64,000 nt of DNA from positions 1,805,458 to 1,869,457 of the forward strand of contig FJUW01000004.1 of assembly GCA_900074885.1 (NCBI GenBank), given 5' to 3'. The DNA comes from Rhynchosporium graminicola. Lineage: Eukaryota; Ascomycota; Leotiomycetes; Helotiales; Ploettnerulaceae. The notes under the pieces are model-generated. The model was not told the origin of the DNA and made no database searches. It worked only from the letters and a program-made list of their open reading frames with translations. A program made the translations under genes and the position numbers. Positions 25,387 through 37,600 of the stretch are shown one piece after another (the first letter of the stretch is position 1; every line of letters starts with the position of its first letter).

Positions 25387-25569
25387 TATTAAGAGGCGTC
25401 CGAGATATATATATAGTAAAAGTCTTAATTCTATCTATCGCTATAGTAAGAGGAACTATCTAAGTGAAGCTAACTAACGGCACTAAGTACTTAGTATTAT
25501 CTTATCTCGTGATAATATCCCGTGATATATACTTAGTGCTATCTTATCTCATGATAATATCCCGTGACA
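25387..25569 (-). repeat. Right LTR (5' LTR) of the outermost Gypsy element
   Basis: 183-bp partner of 4965-5147. Its inner end is mutated (TATTAAGAGG against TGTCAGGGGG) while the outer end ATCCCGTGACA is intact. GATAC at 25570-25574 completes the target-site duplication. Confidence 0.93.
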
Positions 25570-25574
25570 GATAC

Positions 25575-26825
25575 AGATACAGTATACTGGAGAAGCCGCA
25601 TGGGATATAGCTCTTGAGTAAGAACATTAGGACGAAATGAGTTACTTCAGGCTCTGTAACTTGTTATTCTACGGCATAGGGAGCCTCTATCTCCTTCGAA
25701 CTTTTATTCGTAGGAAATATTGCCGAAAAAACATATTCCGAATTTTAGTCTGTAAGCGATTTAGAATCCTCGCCTCTTCACACAACAGGTATACACGCAT
25801 TGAAAGTTTTCGTATCCAGCAGATGAGCTCAGAGCTGTTGCGAAAGTCAGTAAGATCAGTTTTAATGGATGGTGTATATAAACGAGCATTTGCTTCTCTA
25901 CAATGAGTCGTCTATACTGCAGAAATTTTGTTTTGCATTTACAGCTATGGTAAGTCCCTTATTCGAGTAAGTTATTCTACCCTTTAATGAATGGGAAGAA
26001 TCGAGTGACTCAATCTCGCACGGGATCGGACTCGACCACGCGAGATTATCCAAGTCCGGATATGGAAGAAGACACCAGATATTCCACGAACTTGTAACCG
26101 CGAAATCATTACTCTACCGCTCTCAGAGACACACATTAGGAGAAACTCGCAGAATATAGTCTTTTGTCTATAACACTGTGGATGAGAGTATTATACGGTA
26201 GCGAAACTCAGTGCCTACCCTTGATCAAGCTTCAACGGTGGCATATTTCCTGCAAGGCCGGCCTCGAGTAAACGATGTTGAGAAGCACTTATGCAGATTT
26301 CATGAAAAGCTTTCATAGCACAGATATTCGAGGACTACAAGATATAGGGGAACCGTCTCCGGCAGTTGAAAGCATACATGGACAGTTAAAGACCTGGAGA
26401 AATCCGCGGACTTTGGGCAAACAAGCTAGATAGTCTGCAATGGTGTACTTTGTGGACTGTTATTATTTTTCGTGGACGGAATTTCATACTCCCACTCTTG
26501 GGCTCATGGTCGCTATTTTGCAGAGCGCTGGAAGTTTCAAGGTTGGGTGATAGTGTAGGGACAAAGTGATCGGAGGAAATCTATGCAATACGCAAATGCA
26601 GATAGAACTGAAAACTTGAGACCAAAGGTCATAACTGGACCCCGCGAGCTGACCGCTAGGCGCGCAAGTCGTAGAAATATTGTGCATTGATCAGTCTCCC
26701 GTAAAGTTGACGCATCTATCCACATCGGCCGTAGCCGTCCTTGATATCATTCCCAGCAACGCCATTTCTCCATGCTTATCATCCGATCAGATCCATGCTA
26801 ACCCTTCGCACATGGCATCGCTTGC
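25575..26825. other. Intergenic region between the nest and tma7
   Basis: Ordinary base composition resumes immediately after GATAC. An 89-codon open frame at 25637-25906 has no recognisable domain and I do not support it. The right part is the 3' flank of the minus-strand tma7 gene. Confidence 0.5.
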
Positions 26826-27139
26826 TCATTTCTTTGAGCTCTTCTTGATGCCCTGGGAGCCTGTATTCAGAGGTCCTTTTCCTCCCTTCACGCTTGCTGC
26901 CAAGTCGGCCTTTGCCTTCGCATCTACCCCTCCTTGTCAGTATGCGCCTGCAAAGACGATTGCTCTCTGACTCACCAGCCTTTTGCTTCTCTTGGAAGGC
27001 CTTGTCTTCATCATCCATCTCTCCCTTTGGTGCCTTCTTTGGGGCCTTCAAAGGCTTAGCCTTGCCACCTGTAAGACGTTAATCGCGCACTTGAAACCAC
27101 AGTTTAGTTCTCCTTACCAGCTCTGTCTGCTCCTCCCAT
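26826..27139 (-). CDS. tma7: Translation machinery-associated protein Tma7
   Basis: Three exons on the minus strand: 27118-27139, 26976-27068 and 26826-26923. They encode 70 residues with two GT-AG introns of 49 and 52 nt. The product starts MGGADRAGGKAKPLKAPKK, continues with EMDDEDKAFQEKQKADAKA and ends GPLNTGSQGIKKSSKK. This is the whole-length pattern of the Tma7/CCDC72 family: a lysine-rich N-terminus, an acidic patch followed by FKEKQKA-like sequence, and a GPL..GIKKS.KK tail. In yeast the protein is small, basic and ribosome-associated. The first exon is only 22 nt, which is why single-frame reading misses the true start and end. It is transcribed divergently from prp4 across a 460-bp shared promoter. 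Confidence 0.92.
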
Positions 27140-27599
27140 TATGTTGTATTGCCTTCAAATATGAAGACTTCTCGCGATCTGACTGATATGTATGGATATT
27201 GTGTTGTCAAGTGTTTCTCGTGAGGCCTGGTGGGCTTAGTTGTTGCAAATGCTGTTGCATAGAGGGGTTGTGATTTTCGGGTTATCCTACCCCACTCCAA
27301 TTCACTAGTCAGCTTCGAGTTAGGCAGATAACTCTAATCAATACTGGGGTGCCTAGTGCCTTCGAACCTCGAAACACCACTATCCACCATCTCATGTGAA
27401 GGAACCCCATAAACCTTACGAAACACGCAATTCTTTTCGAGCACCACTACTGTAATCACTTGCAAGGCAATGCGCTGAAGAAAGTGCGACGATAGACTCC
27501 TGGTTGGGCCTTCTTACGTTGAGAATACTCTGTTCTGAGCCTTGCTAACACAAATACTCGATCACCAGGCAGGGAGCTATCGTAAGATCTGCACCCAGG
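27140..27599. promoter_or_regulatory. Shared divergent promoter of tma7 and prp4
   Basis: 460 bp separate the two start codons, which point away from each other. No TATA box or operator stands out. Both neighbours are housekeeping genes, so a bidirectional constitutive promoter is the simple inference from layout alone. Confidence 0.5.
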
Positions 27600-30365
<2,766 letters not shown>

Positions 30366-31514
30366 GTTGTTGGGTCTGCGGAGAAGACGAGGCTTCGTTG
30401 ATGTGCAGCTTACAATTGTGCATTGATCATGTTGTTCTGATGACAGACGGCCGTTGAGAATGCACATCTCGCATCTTGAGCTAGAGGACAGATATTGCAT
30501 TACGTTTTGATACTAAACGGCCCTCTGAGAAATTTTCATACTAGCTTATGCATCGTGAGTTCACCTAGGCAATCGGAGGAAGTCTGACCATCTACCATCT
30601 TTGTCTTCGACAATCTCTAGTGCCATAAAATCATAGCAGAAGAAGTAGTTCACCACCTCAGATATCTCGAGAAGGCCAGTTGCCCTGTCCTGTCCACCAT
30701 AGATTCCAAAGTGTGGTGCACTTGCATTCGCTCGCCTTCATTTCCTCTTTGATAAGATTATAAAACTGTAGTCTGGATTCGTACGTGTGTGGCGATACCG
30801 ACAATTTTTAGTGAAATATGTTAGTGATTACGTAGAGATAGTTGCAAGTCCAGAGCTACGTTAACGAAATGTCTCTGAAGCTTACCATCCTTGTTTTCAC
30901 CCCACGTTTCCTCTAAATTGCTACGTCTTTGAAATACGAATGCTGTAAAGAATAAGCCTTGGTTGGATCAATCCCCGCATCCATGGTTCAGGCATTTCGG
31001 AAGGTATAAAAGCAATAGGTCGTTGCCGTGTCCATGGTATGGAATCTTCTCCCTTGCTTTTCCCAATCCCTGATAGATAATCATCCGAATCCCACTAGGC
31101 GCGTGCCGAGAAACTAGCTCCATATATATATGTAAATAACAACAAACCAACACAAACCAACAGACACGTGCAGATCCGTAGGCATACCCGGGGGATTCCC
31201 AGCCGTTCCGGCTCCTCTGTCTCATCCCTTACTTCTCTCCATTCTCATCGAGTTTCTATGAAGAAGGAAGATAGATGAATGGTAATACCAACGTAAGTAT
31301 GTAAGCAAGTCCATAGCCATGTCAGTGGTGACGAATGGACTACCGAGAACAAGTCTATGTATTTTTGTTTTGCACAAGGTGGTATCACTGATACTTCAGG
31401 ATGCAGGTGGCTATGCCTCTTGGGATCGGCTTGCAAATTACAGGCGATGAAGGATAATTATTTATTCCCTCGCCTAATTCTCTTTAATCAATACACGGCT
31501 GATGGAGCGGATAG
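30366..31514. other. Intergenic region between prp4 and the Tc1-type transposon
   Basis: The 3' flank of prp4 followed by non-coding sequence. Short open frames on both strands show no domain. I see no RNA gene. Confidence 0.5.
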
Positions 31515-31516
31515 TA

Positions 31517-31600
31517 CAGTAGGGTGCAAAAAGTTTGAACACCCCCCCTAGTAAGCCAAGGGGTACTTACCCGATTTAGACGTGTTTACCTCGCTGCTTT
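31517..31600 (+). repeat. Left terminal inverted repeat of the Tc1-type element
   Basis: 84 bp starting CAGTAGGGTGCAAAAAG and ending CCTCGCTGCTTT; it matches 32731-32814 in reverse complement with one mismatch. Confidence 0.96.
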
Positions 31601-31649
31601 TCGAGACTTCTTCTACTGAAAACACTACGTGTTTTGAAGGTATTCAGAA

Positions 31650-32705
31650 ATGCCTCGGAAGGAGCTTTCTTCTCAGATGCGCTCTCGTATCTGCGAGCTT
31701 CACTCTATTAGCTAGAGTGCTCCTCGAATATATCAAAAACACCCTGATATTCCAATTTCTACTATTCGTACGACTATTCGAAGGCAAGTAACACGAGACG
31801 AGAATTAAGCTTCGAAACCACGTTTAGGTAGGCCTCGAGCCTTAACTGAAGAATAACGCGATTATATATACGATATTATAAATCACTCGAACCCTTATAT
31901 TAAAATACGAGACTTACTCCGAGAAGTAAATAACGATTATAAGAAGCGGTATATATAAGGTCTTCTTCGCTCGATGAATAAGAGGAAGTAGCTTCAAAAG
32001 AAGCGACCTTTTATTACTCCGGTATACGCAGAAGCTCGTCTCGAGTAGGCAATTCGGTATTAGGTATATACACTTAACGATTAGATACGTATTTCGTAGT
32101 CTAACAAGTATATAGTTGAACGAGGAGTAGGAGTTAAACCTATTTAGACCTTTATACGCCCTCGAGATCAAATTCGAGAAGGAGATATATAACCGGTTCG
32201 ATACTCAGGGAAAGGAGTAAAGAAGATACTTTAGGCTATATTTAGCTATAATCGGAGGACGGGTTTAATACCTCTCGATAGAGATCCTCTTACTACTCGT
32301 GGAGAGATTACTTAATAAGTTATAAAGAACATATATAAGGCGTTTCTACTAGATATAAAAGTCGAAGGAGGAGAGTTTATATACGATAGCGCAGGTCTAT
32401 ACCGAGGGAATATTATTAAAGAGATACTTCGGGAAATAAATATTCGAGTTATAAGCTAGCCTCAATACTCTCCTGACTTAAATCCGATCGAAAACCTCTA
32501 AGCTTTAATAAAAGCAGAGCTTTATCGACTATACCCTGAGCTCGAGAATACTCCTAATACTAACGATACACTTAATACTTTAGTCCGAGGAGCATAAGAG
32601 GCGTAGCACGCAATTGATAATAGAATTCTATATAGATTAGCTACTACTATAGACTATCGAGTATAATCTGTAATTAAGGCTAAAGGGTAGTATACGAAGT
32701 ATTAG
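31650..32705 (+). pseudogene. Tc1-type transposase pseudogene
   Basis: A single frame of 351 codons (the usual length for Tc1/impala-type transposases) runs from the ATG at 31650 to the TAG at 32703-32705 without an indel but with many internal TAG/TAA/TGA codons. The N-terminus (MPRKELSSQMRSRICELHSI) resembles the paired helix-turn-helix start, and GRPRALTEE carries the GRPR linker motif of the family. Toward the C-terminus, IYDSAGLYRGNIIKEIL supplies the second catalytic aspartate, and SPDLNPIENL, with the Trp codon now TAG, supplies the glutamate. Exactly 34 residues lie between that D and E, which defines the DD34E (Tc1) class. The first catalytic aspartate region is too decayed to place. 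The protein would be non-functional. Confidence 0.92.
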
Positions 32706-32730
32706 ATATTCAATTGATTTATTTACCTTC

Positions 32731-32814
32731 AAAGCAGCGAGGTAAATACGTCTAAATCGGGTAAGTACCCCTTGGCTTACTAGGGGGGGTGTTCAAACTT
32801 TTTGCACCCTACTG
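32731..32814 (-). repeat. Right terminal inverted repeat of the Tc1-type element
   Basis: Reverse complement of 31517-31600 over 84 bp with one G/A difference. The run of seven G/C is conserved in both ends. Confidence 0.96.
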
Positions 32815-32816
32815 TA

Positions 32817-34155
32817 ACAGGAAGCGGAAGGGGGAAGAGGGAGATGCGAGTTGGGCCAAAGAAATGTAAGGGATGAGATGTGGCAACAGATTCGCATTCA
32901 TCACCTTCTTGAGGCGCAAGCAGTGCCACGAACATAGCTATGGGATCGTATGCATCGACGTACATATGCTAGGTAGTCCTTCGTTCTCGGTATGCACCTG
33001 TCCAGAGGATTAAGAGCCATAATTTGTTGTGAACACGTTTCGGATCCCAACGTTGGGAGTCTGGGGCGTGGACCTTCTTTTTTATCCTTTTATTACTCCT
33101 TCCATCTGTCACCGGCTTCGACGTCCATAGCAAGTCCATGGCTCTCTATTTTCTGCGAGTATATAGCCACATCCATAGAGCATCCCGTCACATAGTCCTT
33201 CATCCCTTACTACTCTCCAAACATTTGGTGTTAGCTTCTGGTAGCATTTAATGAACCGATATTTCTGCATTTGAAGGCTCTGCAAGCACCCACGTTGAGA
33301 TGAATCTGAATTTGTTGGGGCAGTGTAATACATACGTAAGGTATACATTTAGACTAAATAAGGCTGTCATGAAAAGTACCCGTTTGATGTAGCTTAGCAT
33401 GAATTCTTCCTCCAGCAGCATAGTGTCGTATTTGCCTTTTCTATGCTATGAAATGATACTCTAGATTACGTGACGTGAAAATTTTTCTCTACATTTAGTA
33501 TAAGGCAACGCTCGACAAATAAAGCGTGCTTCTGGAATTACTTTCCAAGAGAGGATATTAATTTGGTCCAGTGGATTCGTTTCGCGATTATCTTGAGGAA
33601 TGTCAGTTTCGATCTAGTTGATGGAAACTTAGTATAGATTTCATATGCGTAGTTCTAGTCGAGCCTCGCTTTTATCTCTAGATATTTTCCGAGGGGGTGA
33701 ACGTGTTGTATGAGCCTTACGCCTAGAGTGAAATTGTGATCTATTTAACTGTCTTAGTGAAGTGTATAAAACCACAAGATGAACTTGATTGAGGTGTTTC
33801 TTCACTGGTCTGACGTTCTCCGAAAAAGACACACTTTTCATCCGGCATGGCTATGATGAGTTTCCTGAGGGAAAAGTTAGGTACAATTGTGAGCTTGTAT
33901 GTGTAGCAACCTGTATCTGTGAATATTACTGGTTAATCATCATCGTCGATATGATACTGTTCGAAGTTGATGTTCATCATGGATATATCTCGAGCTACTT
34001 CTCCTATATATCCGACATATTAGATTGCAGCTTTGACCTCCATCTCCCAATTCTAGACATCCAATCCGCCTTCTGCAAAAGCCCAAGTAATGCACAATAT
34101 TTCCAGCAGACACGCTCCTAACGCCATAAATACTCACCGAACTCCAAGTTAACGC
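32817..34155. other. Intergenic region
   Basis: Nothing I can support as a gene. Open frames are short and overlap on both strands without domain similarity. Composition is normal. Confidence 0.5.
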
Positions 34156-34674
34156 TTAGAATACATAATAAGAAGCCATCGGCAACGGCGGCCCAACATA
34201 AATACACCCACAACACCACTCACCACCCGCATCACCCTTTGCTTCCCTTGATTCCCTCTGCTCGATATCATACTGCTCACAAGCATCCAAATCAGTACCC
34301 ACCCTGCCAGCCATAGGATCTCGTTGTCTCCTTACGGTCGTAAAGTGATTTCTCTGTGATGCCGAAGCAGAAATCCAGTTCAAAGGGTTCCAGGCTGCCC
34401 AGGTAGTCAGACCGGAGTCCGGCTGAGCCTTGGGTGTGGGCGATATGGTGGTAGATGATGAAGTTACGGGGGCTCGTGGTGTATATTTTGGGAGTTCATG
34501 GAGGGAAGGCTGGGAAGTGGTTGATGGAGTTGGCGAGGGTGATCGTTTATACGATGGGGGTGGAGGAGGGAGATCTGGGAGTGGATGGGACCCTAGTGGG
34601 GATTGCTGGAAATGGAGTGTGAATGGTTTGTAGACTGGTGGTGGTGATGGGTTTTGAGGTGGTTGAGATGTCAT
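34156..34674 (-). CDS. Proline-rich hypothetical protein
   Basis: A single-exon frame of 172 residues from the ATG at 34674; an upstream in-frame start at 34758 would add 28 residues of asparagine/serine-rich sequence and is less likely. The N-terminal 90 residues are proline- and serine-rich (SQPPQNPSPPPVYKPF, LPDLPPPPPSYKRSPSP). The central part is more conserved-looking (TTWAAWNPLNWISASASQR, ACEQYDIEQRESREAK), and a C-terminal cysteine group EWCCGCIYVGP closes the protein. No signal peptide or clear transmembrane helix. The CCxC cluster could be lipid-modified or metal-binding, but that is conjecture. I do not recognise the family. Support is length, biased but non-random composition, and a plausible translation start context. 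Confidence 0.6.
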   Translation of the reverse strand: MTSQPPQNPSPPPVYKPFTLHFQQSPLGSHPLPDLPPPPPSYKRSPSPTPSTTSQPSLHELPKYTPRAPVTSSSTTISPTPKAQPDSGLTTWAAWNPLNWISASASQRNHFTTVRRQRDPMAGRVGTDLDACEQYDIEQRESREAKGDAGGEWCCGCIYVGPPLPMASYYVF

Positions 34675-37600
34675 TGCAAAAGGAAAGACAGGGAAAGCTA
34701 ATAAATATCTCGTCTTCTGGTCCAATTTGCTGCTGCTGTTGTTGTTATTGTTCGGCATATAGTTCTTTTATTGTTCGACCTCTATCGGGTATGATGCCTG
34801 TATTGTCAAGGGGAACTACGCGCAACCAGGTGCTGCTGTTGTTCTCGTTGATGTTCTGGACCTGTTATGGGAGCTTCTGGGCTTGAAGGTGCGAATGTCA
34901 TTGATGTTTTTGCTGCTGGATTTCGTAATTTGATGGCTAAAAGACTACGAATAATTGTTGTCAAAGGAAGGAACGAAGCAAATGATGAACAACTAGGCAT
35001 CTTCAGGATCCCGACTATAAATCCCGTTTCGCGAGGCACAAATTAAAGGTACTGTACATAAAGTACAAGAACGTGAACCGTGCAGATCAAACGTACAGCA
35101 CACAATACAAAACCCCAGTGACCACGGTGGCTGGCTCAATAGTCGCGATATTCTCACATCGTAAAAGCAATGCGCTGGCACCATCGGTCGTGTCTGGCAT
35201 TTTCTCACGCCAGAGTTGTCAGCGTAGTAGGAATACCCGTGATAGAAGTGACTAAGCCTTTCGACAAGCGAGGGGATGCTTGTTTCAGGCCTCTCTCTTA
35301 TATGAGAATACAATCATGTTGAGTCTCTGTGAAACTTCTGTCTTCTTGTCCAGAACTTTAGTTAAGATTCCATAGCCTTACGATGTTTCGGAGAGGAGCA
35401 AAGCAGGGTGGAGGAGAACGCTGTGAGCCTTGTGCTGTAAGCAGATGTGATGCCCTCAGAATCTACGTTGTGCAGGACTTTGAAGGTAATAGTTCTGTTC
35501 TGATGAAGAGGCACGATGAAAGACTGATGCTTTCTCCCCCAAGTTTAAACGTTAAATCTTACGCCCTTACTGCAGCTGAGCTTTTTAACGTTTGAACCAG
35601 GGAGGGGATAGAACGTCAAAAATTTAGGATATAGTTTGGGGTCGTGGTGCAAAAGTCGGTCTGCAAACATAATTTATAATTTCGTTTCATTATTAATAAA
35701 GCAGACTTCATCGTATTGACTCAGGTAAGGTGCTTAGTACTAGCAGTTCAGCCTCGTTTTCTGACTGTTCATATCAGCAGGATTCTAACTTGAGTTTATC
35801 TGCCAAGGCGAATAGCACAAGATAACAATTCCTGGAAGTAACAGATTACGACGATAAACTAGTGCCGTGGAAAATGGGACATACAGGTACATTATCCACG
35901 TTACTCTTACGCATTTTGATAACTTTTCTGTACTGGTGATGTTTTCCTCGGTAAAATGCCAGCACTCGGGAACTTACCTGAGTTGGAGCGATAGACTTAT
36001 GATGAAGTATGAAACAGAAGTCTGGCTGACGAGCTGAGGAGCCCGGCCACGACTTAGTTTCCTGGCACTGAAGATGAAGAGTTTGAAAGCCCAGGTACTC
36101 CTTGTGAAATGGGATTACATTGAGAATGATGAGAGAGAAAGTGTGTCGTCGAGAATTGGAAACGTTTCCAAACTCTGCTCTCGAGCCCAAAGATGCCACT
36201 CACGGTCAGGCAGCAAACTTCTTCGTCGGCTACGATGCAGACTTCCCCCCCGCGTATTGGAAACAAACTTGGAAACCGAAGCTCTTGATAAAAACCTATT
36301 TTGGTATTCATATCGGCAAGGCAGTCCTGTCAGAAATCGGGACGGTGATGGGATATGCAAGCCCGGAACGTACAGTATCATCGCGCTTAGACTCTTGGGA
36401 CGCCGACTTGTTGTCTGATTGTAGCCGCCAGGAGCATGAGGGTCCACGACTTCATCTATTTGCGTGCTGCGGGGTTCGTAGTACGAGTCAGCAGCGTCAC
36501 TTCGATTATCTTGACGTGCATCCACCCCGCATTGCCGGGTTTTTGAGCGATGAGCCAATGAGTAGATGCAGTTAAAGACTATCCATCACCCGAGACGTTG
36601 GAAATGGCTTCATGTTTGTCTCCTTTGAGCAACGACATAATGACAACCTTAAGCATATTAGTGCGCAGGCACTGCAGATTCTGGAAAAAAATGATGCCTG
36701 TACAGATAATCTCGACCCGGACACAAGGCGAAGCTGTAAAGAGAACTGTTTCGGCCCCGGTGCCTGTGCAACGATGCTGGAAGACACCAGACGAGACACT
36801 GACACTGCCGCATGCAAGCGAAGAGCCATGGCCATGTTTGAGGCATGGTTCATGGGTATATGTATGCGCAAGGAGAGTTGAGCCGTAACAAGATGGCGAC
36901 GATCTGACGTTTCGCTAGCTGAGGATGAAGCTCCTCGGATGGACTTTGGTTGGCATCTGATGACGTCTGGAGTCTGGACGTCTGCTGTAGAATAATGTCG
37001 TGACTCGCGAGTCGTGACGGCTGAGGATACCTAGTTGAGTCCGTGGCCAGCCGGTGCTGTAGGAGGATGGGAGTATATCTTGGTAAATGCACTACCATAT
37101 GGGGGCCGTCAATGTGCTGAGACGCACTGAATTCGTTTTTGGGGCGAGCAGAATTTAGTCTTTCGCAACTACAAGCGAACCTGGCTGGACGAAAAATGAT
37201 ATTTTGATTCGCTAATATCACATGACGTCGGCCCCCACATGGCTAAGCTTGTTATTTCTAGCGGTGTTCTGAGTGTTGCTAGCCTACTCGAAACAATCTA
37301 CCCCATCAGCTTTTGTTCCTTCGCTCCTTGTGCTCGTCAACACCCACAAAGTTGCATCCAATGTTTTGCTGTACCCAGATCCTTCTCGGACCTCATCCTA
37401 GCACTTTCCAATACTGCAACAGTACAAGGTACAAATGCTAAACTGCTTCCCGATCAAGTGCACGAGCGTGCCGCGGGAAGATAACCCACAGACATCCAAT
37501 CAATAGTTGATGTAATAATTACCGGGATTCAAATCGATAAGGATCTGAGATTGCCACTCTACTGTACAGTATACCAAGTACGGAGATTGATTCGGATGGT

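Larger units (their letters stand above)
4965..25569 (-). mobile_element. Outermost Ty3/Gypsy LTR retrotransposon, RIP-inactivated and carrying nested insertions
   Basis: The ends are 183-bp LTRs at 4965-5147 and 25387-25569, starting TGTCAG and ending GTGACA where undamaged. The flanking 5-bp duplications match exactly: GATAC at 4960-4964 and 25570-25574. Orientation is minus. A polypurine tract (reverse complement of TCTCCCTCCCCTA, 5148-5160) abuts the left LTR, and degenerate RT, RNase H and integrase segments read right to left. Removing the 10.5-kb insertion at 6316-16842 plus its duplicated GAAGA leaves roughly 10.1 kb, long for a fungal Gypsy element, so undetected material may remain. 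TG and CA are nearly absent in the interior, stop codons are very frequent, and no frame is intact. This is the classical signature of RIP in ascomycetes. Confidence 0.93.
31515..32816 (+). mobile_element. Tc1/mariner (DD34E) DNA transposon, structurally complete, RIP-inactivated
   Basis: A 1298-bp element (31517-32814) lies between two TA dinucleotides (31515-31516 and 32815-32816), the target-site duplication of this superfamily. The terminal inverted repeats are 84 bp each, 31517-31600 and 32731-32814, and differ at a single position (CGTGTTTACC against CGTATTTACC), a G-to-A change. The interior codes for a broken transposase on the plus strand. Intact ends with a heavily mutated interior indicate RIP after duplication rather than slow neutral decay. 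It interrupts no recognisable gene. Confidence 0.95.

Noticed and set aside
26680..27186. Plus-strand frames of 60-96 codons over tma7
   Set aside because: They are complementary to the three tma7 exons, whose splicing and whole-length family match explain the openness.
36115..36575. Overlapping 147- and 151-codon frames on opposite strands
   Set aside because: Both strands are open to a similar extent, neither product has a domain or plausible composition, and no splice pattern connects them to neighbours.
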